Assembly: GCA_002441005.1 (NCBI GenBank)
Contig: DJWO01000012.1
Span: forward strand, 1-64,000
Origin: Candidatus Aminicenantes bacterium UBA6228
GTDB taxonomy: Bacteria; Acidobacteriota; Aminicenantia; Aminicenantales; Saccharicenantaceae
Direction of reading: 5' to 3'
Length of the DNA: 64,000 nt
Below the pieces are notes generated by a model. It made no database searches. It worked only from the letters and a program-made list of their open reading frames with translations, and had not been told where the DNA came from. This document shows, in pieces, positions 8,433 to 16,022 of this stretch (position 1 is the first letter of the stretch; every line of letters starts with the position of its first letter). Both the position numbers and the translations under genes were made by a program.

Positions 8433-9079
8433 TTTGTTTCTCCGCGGTGCTGGATTGAAGTGAGGAGCCAGTTAACTGTAAAACTCAGAGCTAAAAGAAC
8501 CAGGCTCAAATAGATAGCGGCGCTGAAATTACCCATCCTTGTTTCCTGAACAATAGAGGTGGTCAGGACCCGGGTATAGCCTTTGAGGTTCCCACCAACC
8601 ATCATAACTGCTCCAACTTCAGAAATGACTCCACCAAAAGCGGCTATCAGGGCAGCCAGTTGCCCCAGGCGGGACTCATTGATGAGAATTTTAATCATCT
8701 GCAGGCGGGAAGCCCCTAAAGCCCGGGCCTGAAGAAGAAGCTCCGTTTCAACCTGCTCGAAGGCTACAAATGACAGGCCGGCTACGACTGGAAAAGCGAT
8801 GATGAACTGGGCAATGACCATAGCTGCTGGCGTATAGATCAATTGAAGAAAGCCAAGAGGTCCATTCCGCCAGAAAAGAAGTGCAATAAACAGGCCGATA
8901 ACTACTGGTGGCAAACCCATCCCGGTGTTAATCAGCGAAATAATAAATCTTTTCCCCCGAAAATCTCTTAAATATAGCCAGATAGCTGAAGGCAAACCTG
9001 TTAGAAAAGCCAGCAAGACAGCCAGGCCAGAAACAGTCAGGCTGAGCCAGGTAATCTGGAGAATCTCAGCTAAGGACAC
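8408..9079 (-). CDS. tupB: Tungstate ABC transporter permease
   Basis: A 223-residue inner-membrane permease with about five to six hydrophobic helices and the EAA-type cytoplasmic loop (LLQARALGASRLQMIKILINE). EVGAVMMVGGNLKGYTRVLTT is characteristic of TupB/WtpB-like permeases. The start is GTG at 9079, supported by AAGGAG at a good distance. It is coupled to tupC by overlap, and 274 bp separate it from tupA. Confidence 0.85.
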   Translation of the reverse strand: MSLAEILQITWLSLTVSGLAVLLAFLTGLPSAIWLYLRDFRGKRFIISLINTGMGLPPVVIGLFIALLFWRNGPLGFLQLIYTPAAMVIAQFIIAFPVVAGLSFVAFEQVETELLLQARALGASRLQMIKILINESRLGQLAALIAAFGGVISEVGAVMMVGGNLKGYTRVLTTSIVQETRMGNFSAAIYLSLVLLALSFTVNWLLTSIQHRGETKWKRPNWK

Positions 9080-9353
9080 TATCTACGCTCCTTCTTTATT
9101 TGGCTATGATCTGATTTTGCTATCATCTGCCGTCTTTAGTGCCACCAGTTATTATAATAGCTTTTCTGCTACTTACTTATCTACTCTTCTGACTTAAAGC
9201 TTTCTATCCTTTAATATTTTATTTTTCGGCAGTCAAACAGGCTTTAATACCTAATACTTCTATGTATAAAGGTCTTTAATATTTTTTGGAATTCTTACCT
9301 TAAAATATAAATTCTAAATTTTTACTCCAGAAACAGAATCATTTTTTTTTATC
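9080..9353. other. AT-rich gap between tupA and tupB
   Basis: 274 bp, clearly AT-richer than the genes around it. On the minus strand TTGACT and TAAAGG stand 17 bp apart and could form a weak promoter for tupB; a TATAAT is also present near 9155. No hairpin with a T-run was found. Confidence 0.3.
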
Positions 9354-10337
9354 TTAATCTGATTGGTCCTGACTGTTTAATCTGAGCGGCGTAAACAAAT
9401 GAAGAAATCCGGTCTCGTTTTGATCAGCTGCAGCTGAACCTGGCTCCCGTCCAAAATCCCTGATTAATTGCTGGGCCTCCAGCGAAATCAGAAAATCACT
9501 GAAAGCTCTGGCTCCAGCCTCATTAAGCCGGCCGCCACGATTTTTTAAAGTGATAACCGAATAGATATTCTTGTAGTTGTCATCAGAGGTGAGGACAATA
9601 AGCTCCAGCCGGCCTTTTTTACTCATTTTATAGAAAGTTGGAAAATCAGAAAGGATATAAGCCCTCTTTTCGGAAGCTATGAGCAGGCATTCCCCCATTC
9701 CCTGGCCTGCCTCAATATACCAGCGGCCAGCTGGCTCCAGGCCTATTTCTTTCCAGATTCTTTTTTCGAGATTATGCGTTCCGGAATTATCAGCCCGGCT
9801 GACAAAAGGCTGCTCCTGACTGGCAATCAGCCTGAAAGCTTCAGGAAATGTTTTTCCTTTAACTCCAGCCGGGTCAGCCGGCGGCCCGGCCAGAATGAAA
9901 TCACTGGACATTATTTCGCGGCGCTCTTCCCCATACCCTTCAGCCATAAATTTTTCTTCAAGTTCCGGAGCATGAACCAGAAGAACATCAGCCGACTGAC
10001 GTTTGCCCATTTCAAGGGTTTCTCCGCTCCCCACCGCTATGACCTTAGCTTTATAACCTGTAGATTTTTCAAAAACAGGAATAAGAACCTCCAGTAAACC
10101 GCTATCTTGAAGGCTGGTCGTAGTGGCAACGAGAAGATCGCGGGAGCCAGCCTTTTTTTCTTCTGAAGTTGCCGTTTCTATTTTATTAGCAGGGTTTGGC
10201 TTCTGGACCACTCTCCAGGTAACTAATGATAGAAGCAGAACTAAAATAAGAAAATAATAAACCCGCCGGCGGTGCTTCTGGCCATTTTGCTCGGCTTTCT
10301 TATTTTCTCCCCGGGTATAAGCTTCATTATTTCCCAT
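9354..10337 (-). CDS. tupA: Tungstate-binding periplasmic protein
   Basis: Substrate-binding protein of the TupABC importer. After an unusual charged N-terminus and one membrane anchor or uncleaved signal (about residues 24-45), the mature part begins with VATTTSLQDSGLLEVLIP. The TTTS-x-x-D-S-G-L-L element is the TupA signature that binds the oxyanion. ADVLLVHAPELEEKFMAEGYG and SRADNSGTH are further family motifs. It is the promoter-proximal gene of the Mo/W cluster, behind a structured leader. Specificity for tungstate over molybdate is inferred from the signature. Confidence 0.88.
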   Translation of the reverse strand: MGNNEAYTRGENKKAEQNGQKHRRRVYYFLILVLLLSLVTWRVVQKPNPANKIETATSEEKKAGSRDLLVATTTSLQDSGLLEVLIPVFEKSTGYKAKVIAVGSGETLEMGKRQSADVLLVHAPELEEKFMAEGYGEERREIMSSDFILAGPPADPAGVKGKTFPEAFRLIASQEQPFVSRADNSGTHNLEKRIWKEIGLEPAGRWYIEAGQGMGECLLIASEKRAYILSDFPTFYKMSKKGRLELIVLTSDDNYKNIYSVITLKNRGGRLNEAGARAFSDFLISLEAQQLIRDFGREPGSAAADQNETGFLHLFTPLRLNSQDQSD

Positions 10338-10397
10338 GCCTTATCCTCTCGCCATCAACCCTGTCTCGAGCCATCCTTCGCAGTAATTATCAGATAT

Positions 10398-10431
10398 AAA
10401 AAGGCCAGACTTTTGCCTTGAAAAGCTGGCC
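10398..10431 (-). terminator. Intrinsic terminator in the tupA leader
   Basis: Reading on the minus strand, GGCCAG pairs with CTGGCC around an inner TTTT/AAAA stem, and the hairpin is followed directly by five T and an AT stretch. It stands about 60 bp before the tupA start and after the folded leader, so it would act as an attenuator rather than as the end of another gene. Confidence 0.6.
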
Positions 10432-10448
10432 ACCTGAATTTCATTTCA

Positions 10449-10543
10449 AACTCCTTTTCCCAGTGAGAGGCCACGCTGTTTCGAGCCTCGCTTGGTCAAT
10501 TGCCATTTGTATCTCTCGGGCTCCAGCCTGCTTGCCAGGAGCT
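10449..10543 (-). ncRNA. Structured tupA leader, candidate Mo/W cofactor riboswitch
   Basis: The 95-nt segment is closed by a 7-bp helix (AGCUCCU at 10543-10537 with AGGAGUU at 10455-10449). Inside are a GAGCC/GGCTC helix, an alternative GAGGC/GCCTC helix and an unpaired CUGGGAAAA next to the closing stem. Transcription should start about ten bases upstream and a terminator follows. The position before tupA is where Moco/Tuco-class RNAs are known to occur, and the GCCUC...CUGGGAAA text recalls that motif, but I cannot align it to the consensus. The class is a guess; the regulated-leader architecture is seen. Confidence 0.4.
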
Positions 10544-10558
10544 AAAAATTTAGACTTA

Positions 10559-10587
10559 ATTTTATCTCAAGAGCAGCAGTGATTCAA
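10559..10587 (-). promoter_or_regulatory. Sigma-70-type promoter of the tup/mo operon
   Basis: On the minus strand TTGAAT (10587-10582) and TAAAAT (10564-10559) are separated by exactly 17 bp. The predicted transcript start, near 10552, lies just before the first helix of the structured leader. Confidence 0.6.
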
Positions 10588-10736
10588 ATTCAGAGTCCTG
10601 GTCTTATCTCTTAGATATCCAATTTCATAGACTTCTATTTTCTGGTTGAAAGTCATGGGGTCCAGCGGCGGCATCCTGAATATCCGCCATATTGTTTTGA
10701 AATTATAAGACCTTAAGTGGCTATGTATAAAAATAA

Positions 10737-10764
10737 TTGAACAAAAGGCAGCTTAAATTATATT
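10737..10764 (+). promoter_or_regulatory. Possible promoter of the M20 amidohydrolase gene
   Basis: TTGAAC and TATATT are spaced by 16 bp, ending 54 bp before the ATG. The rest of the divergent region (10588-10736) shows no other feature that I can name. Confidence 0.4.
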
Positions 10765-10818
10765 ATCTATAAGAAATTTACTGTGGTTAGTTTCAACGGC
10801 CAGAAAGGAGAGGCGATA

Positions 10819-12279
10819 ATGATTGAGAGAAAAAATTCAGTCTTTCCGGTTTTAACCTTAGTTATTCTCGCTACTGTTTTAATCTCCACTTTTTCTCCGG
10901 GAGCCACTCCCGCTGATAAAAAGAAAAAAGAAGCGCTGGCTTCTATCGACAAGCATCAAGCCGAGATTATCGCTCTGAGTGACCGGATCTGGCAGCTGGC
11001 CGAAACAGCCCTCGAGGAAACTCAATCCTCCAAACTCCTGGCGGATTATGCTGAGGCTCAGGGTTTTAAAGTTGAACGGGGAGTGGCTGACTTGCCCACC
11101 GCCTTTGTGGCAACTTATGGCCAGGGCCGTCCGGTAATTGGCGTTCTGGGTGAGTATGATGCTCTTCCCGGCCTGTCTCAAAAAGCTCAGCCAGTCAAAG
11201 AAGCTCTCCAGCCGGGAGCTGCCGGCCACGGCTGCGGGCATAATTTGCTGGGAACAGCCGCTTTATCCTCGGCTCTGGCTATTAAGGAGTTAATCGAGTC
11301 AGGAAAGCTTAAAGGCACCATCCGCTTTTATGGCACGCCGGCTGAGGAAGCTACTGGCGGTAAAGTCTATATGGTCCGGGCTGGCTTATTTAATGACCTT
11401 GATGCCTGCCTGACCTGGCATCCCGGTCAAAAGAACGAGGTATCTGTTGACGGGTCTCAGGCCATTGTTGAATTTATTGTCGAGTTTTTTGGCCGGACAG
11501 CCCATGCCGCTGGCGACCCCTGGAATGGGCGGAGTGCCCTCGCCGCCCTGGAATTATACACTACCGGACTCAACCGGATGCGTGAATTCGTCAAGCCAAC
11601 CGTCCGGATGCACTATTCAATTCTTAATGGCGGAGATGTCCCCAACGTTGTTCCGGCCTATGCCAGATTGTGGTGCTGGCTGCGGGACTCAAAAGGAACA
11701 GGAGTCCAGCAGTTAATGGAGAGAGCCCGCCTCCTGGCTGAAGGAGCAGCCTTGATGGCCGAGGTCGAACAGAAGTTGACAGTTTGTGGCGGTAACTGGG
11801 AAACCCTGGTTAATCTTACCGGCGAAAAATTGATGTTCAATAATATGACCTGGCTTGGTCCAATAAAGTTTACTCCTGAGGAGCAGGAATTTGCTAAAGA
11901 AATTCAAAAGTCCTTGGGTTTTGAGCCCAAAGGACTCGATGAAACTATTCAGCCCTGGACGGCACCCAAGCCTGATCCGGAGGGTGGCTCAACGGATGTG
12001 GGCGATGTCAGCTGGCAGGTGCCAACCATTAGCTTTGATGTAACTACCGCCCCGATAGACACTCCCTGGCATGCCTGGCCGGTGGTAGCCTGCGGGGGGA
12101 TGTCCATCGGCCATAAAGGTCTGATTTATGCCGCTCAGATTCTGGCGACGACCATGATCGATTTATATGAAAATCCAAAATATATCCAGGCTATGAAAGA
12201 AGAATTCGAACAGAAAAGAAAGGGTGTGGTTTATCAGCCCTTTGTCCCTGAGGGCCCGCCTATCATTATCAAGAAGTGA
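10819..12279 (+). CDS. Exported M20-family amidohydrolase (AbgB-like)
   Basis: A metal-dependent amidase or peptidase of the M20D group that includes aminobenzoyl-glutamate hydrolase subunit B. The ATG at 10819 has AAAGGAG upstream, and it begins a signal peptide of about 30 residues (basic start, hydrophobic LTLVILATVLI). Metal-site motifs are GVLGEYDALPG, AAGHGCGHNLLG, GTPAEEATGGK with the catalytic Glu, and WHPG; the lid domain starts near FGRTAHAAGDPWNGRSAL. PIDTPWHAW and SIGHKG complete the C-terminal catalytic half. The true substrate is unknown; an exported N-acyl amino acid or peptide amidase is likely. It is convergent with the next gene, with 6 bp between. Confidence 0.8.
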   Translation: MIERKNSVFPVLTLVILATVLISTFSPGATPADKKKKEALASIDKHQAEIIALSDRIWQLAETALEETQSSKLLADYAEAQGFKVERGVADLPTAFVATYGQGRPVIGVLGEYDALPGLSQKAQPVKEALQPGAAGHGCGHNLLGTAALSSALAIKELIESGKLKGTIRFYGTPAEEATGGKVYMVRAGLFNDLDACLTWHPGQKNEVSVDGSQAIVEFIVEFFGRTAHAAGDPWNGRSALAALELYTTGLNRMREFVKPTVRMHYSILNGGDVPNVVPAYARLWCWLRDSKGTGVQQLMERARLLAEGAALMAEVEQKLTVCGGNWETLVNLTGEKLMFNNMTWLGPIKFTPEEQEFAKEIQKSLGFEPKGLDETIQPWTAPKPDPEGGSTDVGDVSWQVPTISFDVTTAPIDTPWHAWPVVACGGMSIGHKGLIYAAQILATTMIDLYENPKYIQAMKEEFEQKRKGVVYQPFVPEGPPIIIKK

Positions 12280-12285
12280 AAATTT

Positions 12286-13449
12286 CTATCTACTTTTTGA
12301 CGATAAAAAACTTCTAGCGAGCCGGAGAGCCAGAGAAGAAGGGTCAAGGTCATCCCTATTGGCCAGAATGATGACCGTGAGTCCATCTTCATAGAATCGC
12401 TGGATAGTTGTTCTAAAACCGGTTGTTTCACCATAGTGCCAGGCTCTTGGGTGCCCTTCCCAGGGATTAAGGAACCAGCCAAAGCCATAAGCGGCCGGGT
12501 GGCCATCAGGATCAACCGGGCCTTTCCCCCTGACCTTGACCGGGGTGAGAGCCAGCTTCTTTTCGTCATTGGTGAGCAGGCTTTCATCCCGCCAGGCTTG
12601 ATCCCATTTGATTAGATCTTCAACCGAAGAATAGATCCGCCCATCTCCTCTGGTAGCGGAAGCCAGGCTCTGGTCCTTAATCTGCCAGCGGCCAGACACC
12701 CGGGTATGGCCATAAGCCCGGCTCTGGACAGTATTTTTATTTCGTTCATAAAGGATTGTGGCTTCCATCCCCAGCGGGGCGAAAATCCTGTCGTGTAAAA
12801 ACTCATCAAAGGGTTGCCCGGAGGCTTTTTCGATGATGAGCCCGAGCAGGACATAGCCAGAATTACTGTAACGCCACTCCTCCCCGGGCGGGAAGTCCCC
12901 AGTCTTAAGCTGTATTAGCAGCTCAAGAACCTGCCTGTCTGTTATTTGCTGTTCTTCAATTTCTCTGGCCGGATCAGCTGCCGGCATTAGGTCCTCATAT
13001 TCCGGCAGCCCTGAGGTATGAGTTAAAAGCTGCCTGATGGTCATAGCCTGGCCATAAGCCGGGAAATCAGGAAAATAATCTCTTAAGCTTTGATCATAAC
13101 TCAGGCGTCCATCCCTGGCTAAAAGCATGATAGCCGTGGCGGTAAACTGTTTGGTGACTGAAGCTAACCGAAAATTGCTTCTGGCCGTAATTGGCTGAAG
13201 AGATTTAACATCAACCACTCCTGCTGTATAAATCATGGCCGGCTGGCCGTTTTTTAAGACCGCAGCCGCCAGACCCGGTTCACCTTTCGAAATCAGACCG
13301 GAGAGATATTTATCGAGAGATTCTTGTTTCGCCAACTTCTGATTCTCCGTTAGAGATTTTGACTTAAGACCACTGCCAGCCAGGCCGGCGGCAGCCAGAC
13401 AAATGGTGACTGAAATTATTAATAGCCAGCCTAGGTCAGCTTTTTTCAT
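12286..13449 (-). CDS. Exported serine hydrolase, class C beta-lactamase fold
   Basis: A penicillin-binding-protein-like hydrolase. It has an N-terminal signal segment (LLIISVTICLAAAGLAG), the nucleophile motif S97-V-T-K100 in FRLASVTKQFTA, the Tyr motif YSN in WRYSNSGYVLLG, and HYGETTGF as the third motif (HxG). The ATG at 13449 is used rather than the GTG six bases earlier, which overlaps the AGGAG site. Family members are esterases, D-aminopeptidases or peptidoglycan-active enzymes; true beta-lactamase activity is not implied. It appears to be the last gene of a five-gene minus-strand group. Confidence 0.82.
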   Translation of the reverse strand: MKKADLGWLLIISVTICLAAAGLAGSGLKSKSLTENQKLAKQESLDKYLSGLISKGEPGLAAAVLKNGQPAMIYTAGVVDVKSLQPITARSNFRLASVTKQFTATAIMLLARDGRLSYDQSLRDYFPDFPAYGQAMTIRQLLTHTSGLPEYEDLMPAADPAREIEEQQITDRQVLELLIQLKTGDFPPGEEWRYSNSGYVLLGLIIEKASGQPFDEFLHDRIFAPLGMEATILYERNKNTVQSRAYGHTRVSGRWQIKDQSLASATRGDGRIYSSVEDLIKWDQAWRDESLLTNDEKKLALTPVKVRGKGPVDPDGHPAAYGFGWFLNPWEGHPRAWHYGETTGFRTTIQRFYEDGLTVIILANRDDLDPSSLALRLARSFLSSKSR

Positions 13450-13507
13450 GTTCACTCCTGCCTAAAAATCAATATTGGACGGCTCACCAGGGATCTTCTT
13501 TAAACGG

Positions 13508-13735
13508 CTAACGGGAATTCCGGCGGTGGTAGCGGGCAAAGCCCAGGAACAATGCGCCGATTATCAGCATCACCGCTCCCCAGATTGAATTGACATTCAG
13601 GCCGAGCGATTTTTCGTATATCCGGTCCGGACCAAACAGGCCGTATAGGAGGAGAATCAAGCCATAAAAGCTTAAAAGAAGGCCAAGTGGTATTTTCAGA
13701 TCAAAAAAATGTGACCCGCTCTTTTTCTCGGTCAT
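13508..13735 (-). CDS. Small two-helix membrane protein
   Basis: 75 residues with two hydrophobic helices (LGLLLSFYGLILLLYGLF and WGAVMLIIGALFLGFA) joined by a short loop, ending in a basic tail. The ATG at 13735 is backed by AAAGGAAG; an upstream in-frame ATG at 13759 lacks a site. It lies between the sodium:solute symporter and the serine hydrolase and may be a small partner of the symporter. I do not recognise a named family. Confidence 0.6.
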   Translation of the reverse strand: MTEKKSGSHFFDLKIPLGLLLSFYGLILLLYGLFGPDRIYEKSLGLNVNSIWGAVMLIIGALFLGFARYHRRNSR

Positions 13736-13778
13736 GCTCTCACTTCCTTTCTTTTCCATTTTGCCGGCTGTCCAGTGT

Positions 13779-15407
13779 TTACCAGAATATTATATTCAAA
13801 ATTACCATAACGATGAGGGCAATCGAACCCCAGATCTCAGGCCGCCGCCAGAACATCTCCGAACCTCTGGTTCTGGGCGTCAGGCTATAAACCAGGCCTC
13901 TCAACTCGGATTCAGATTTTTTCTTGGTAAACAGGCTGACCAGAATGGTTACTCCAAAATCGGTCAGCCAGGCCCACCAGGCCTGGAAAAAGTTTGCCGC
14001 CATTTCACTCGAATAGTGGATGACATTTAACTTATACAAAAGATAGTGTCCAGCCGCCATCAGAATACCTGACAGCAATCCAAAAAAGCCGCCCCAGGGA
14101 GTAGCTTTTTTCCAGAACATGCCTAAGAGGAAAGTGGCAAAAAGCGGCGCATTGAAAAAGGAGAAAATGAGCTGCATATAATCCATCAGATTGGGAAACG
14201 ACTGGACAATATAGGCTGTGCCAATGCTGAACAGGACACCGAAGATCGTGGCCAGCTTCCCCATCATCAGGTAATGTTTATCAGGCATATTTTTCTTGAT
14301 ATATGTCCCATAGATGTCATAAGTCCAGACGGTGTTAAAAGCCGTGACGTTGCCGGCCATACCCGACATAAAGCTGGCTAAAAGGCCGGTGATAGCCAGG
14401 CCCAGAACACCGTTGGGCAAATAATGGGCCAGTAAAAGGATCAGAGCCGAATTATAATCGGGAGTAGCCGAGCCCTGGAGGGCCAGTGAGTATTCCGGCA
14501 GGATGGCCACAGCTAACAGCCCGGGTACCACCACAATTAACGGCACCAGCATTTTGGGAAAAGCCGCCATGATCGGTGTCCGGCGGGCAGCTGAGATGTT
14601 TTCCGAAGCAAGAGTCCTCTGCACCACCAGAAAATCTGTTGTCCAGTAACCAAAAGACAGAACAAAACCGAGTCCCAGCACCACTCCCATCCAGTCAACT
14701 CCCATCGGGTTAGCGGCGGCACTGCCCATATTTTTCCAGGCATGAAGAAAGGTTTCAGGCAGTCTGGCTGCCAGTCCTGAAAAACCGCCGACCGCCTTAA
14801 GTCCAACATAAACCGCCGGCAGAAGGCCAAGCCAGATCAGAAAAAACTGGATGACCTCGTTGTAAATGGAAGAAGATAATCCGCCAAAGAAAACATAAAT
14901 CAAAACGACCAGGGCTGAGAGGAGAATGCTCGAAATTAATGACCAGCCGAGCATCATCCTGAAAATCAAAGCCATGGCATACATGCTGATACCGCTCATC
15001 AGGAGAGTCATGATGGCAAAAGAAAAAGCATTAACCCCGCGGGTGGCTTCGTTATATCTGAGTTTCAGGTATTCGGGGACACTTCTGACCTTGGTATTGT
15101 AATAAAAAGGCATCATGAACAGGCCCAGGAAAATCATGGCCGGAATGGCTCCAATCCAGTAGAAATGGACGGTCAGGATGCCATACTTGGCAGAATTGGC
15201 TACCATGCCGATAACTTCCAGAGCTCCCAGATTAGCGGACAGAAAAGCCAGGCTGGTAATCCAGCTGGGCAAAGACCGGCCCGAGAGGAAAAAGTCCTCG
15301 CTGGTTTTCATATATTTTTTTAAAGCATAGCCAACTACCAGAGTTATCACCAAATAAGCAGCCAGGATGAGGTAATCAATGAAGTTCATGCTGATGATCG
15401 GATTCAT
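13779..15407 (-). CDS. Sodium:solute symporter (SSS family)
   Basis: 542 residues, about 13-14 transmembrane helices. The first helix begins FIDYLILAAYLVITLVVGY, followed by TSEDFFLSGRSLPSW, a hallmark of SSS/SglT-like carriers. GGLSSSIYNEVIQFFLIWLG and GLLASFMSGMAGNVTAFNTVWTYDIY hold the sodium-site helices. AGGAGG precedes the ATG. The solute (sugar, amino acid or other) cannot be told from the sequence. Confidence 0.88.
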   Translation of the reverse strand: MNPIISMNFIDYLILAAYLVITLVVGYALKKYMKTSEDFFLSGRSLPSWITSLAFLSANLGALEVIGMVANSAKYGILTVHFYWIGAIPAMIFLGLFMMPFYYNTKVRSVPEYLKLRYNEATRGVNAFSFAIMTLLMSGISMYAMALIFRMMLGWSLISSILLSALVVLIYVFFGGLSSSIYNEVIQFFLIWLGLLPAVYVGLKAVGGFSGLAARLPETFLHAWKNMGSAAANPMGVDWMGVVLGLGFVLSFGYWTTDFLVVQRTLASENISAARRTPIMAAFPKMLVPLIVVVPGLLAVAILPEYSLALQGSATPDYNSALILLLAHYLPNGVLGLAITGLLASFMSGMAGNVTAFNTVWTYDIYGTYIKKNMPDKHYLMMGKLATIFGVLFSIGTAYIVQSFPNLMDYMQLIFSFFNAPLFATFLLGMFWKKATPWGGFFGLLSGILMAAGHYLLYKLNVIHYSSEMAANFFQAWWAWLTDFGVTILVSLFTKKKSESELRGLVYSLTPRTRGSEMFWRRPEIWGSIALIVMVILNIIFW

Positions 15408-15460
15408 TTTGCCTCCTGCCTCCGGTAATCGTTGCCGAAAATATCTATCTCAGTCAGAGA

Positions 15461-16009
15461 TCAGGCCAAACCCAGTTCCTGATCAATAGCCTGCATGGCC
15501 TCAAGACAGATACCCAGGAACTCATCCAGAGTCAAACCGAGATTGACGCATTTTTCAATTTCTTCCCGCCTGGCTCCCCGGGCAAAACCCTTTTCCTTAA
15601 AACGCCGTTTTAGAAAATCAAGGTCAACGGCCTTAAGTTTTTTAGCCGGGTGCATCAGGGCCGCCGCAATTATCAGGCCGGTCGTTGGATCAGCCGAATA
15701 GATCGACCAATCCATGGCTGATTGGCAGGGCACCTGCCCGGCATGAGCCTGAATAGCCTGCAAAACCTCAGCTGGCAAGTTATACTGAGCCAGCACTTTA
15801 ACTGTTTCTTTAGTGTGGAGTTCCGGGCTTTTTTCGGTCAGTTCATAATCCAGGTCATGAAGCAGTCCAGCCAATCCCCAGATATCTTCATTCCCGCCGA
15901 GTCTTCTGGCCAGAGCTCTCAGGCATTGCTCAACGGCCAAGCAATGTTTAACGAGGTTCGGCTGGTGAAGATGTTCTTTCAATAATTCCAGGGCTTCTTC
16001 TCTTGTCAT
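15461..16009 (-). CDS. HD-domain hydrolase
   Basis: 182 residues with the HD metal motif: first His in VKHCLAVEQCL, then LAGLLHDLDYE (His-Asp pair), and later HAGQVPCQS. This matches small HDIG-type proteins annotated as predicted phosphohydrolases. The ATG at 16009 has AGGAG at the right distance; a GTG three bases upstream is less likely. Only 13 bp separate it from the end of the NodB/PQQ gene, so both are probably on one message. Substrate unknown. Confidence 0.75.
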   Translation of the reverse strand: MTREEALELLKEHLHQPNLVKHCLAVEQCLRALARRLGGNEDIWGLAGLLHDLDYELTEKSPELHTKETVKVLAQYNLPAEVLQAIQAHAGQVPCQSAMDWSIYSADPTTGLIIAAALMHPAKKLKAVDLDFLKRRFKEKGFARGARREEIEKCVNLGLTLDEFLGICLEAMQAIDQELGLA

Positions 16010-16022
16010 CACTGGCTCCTTT

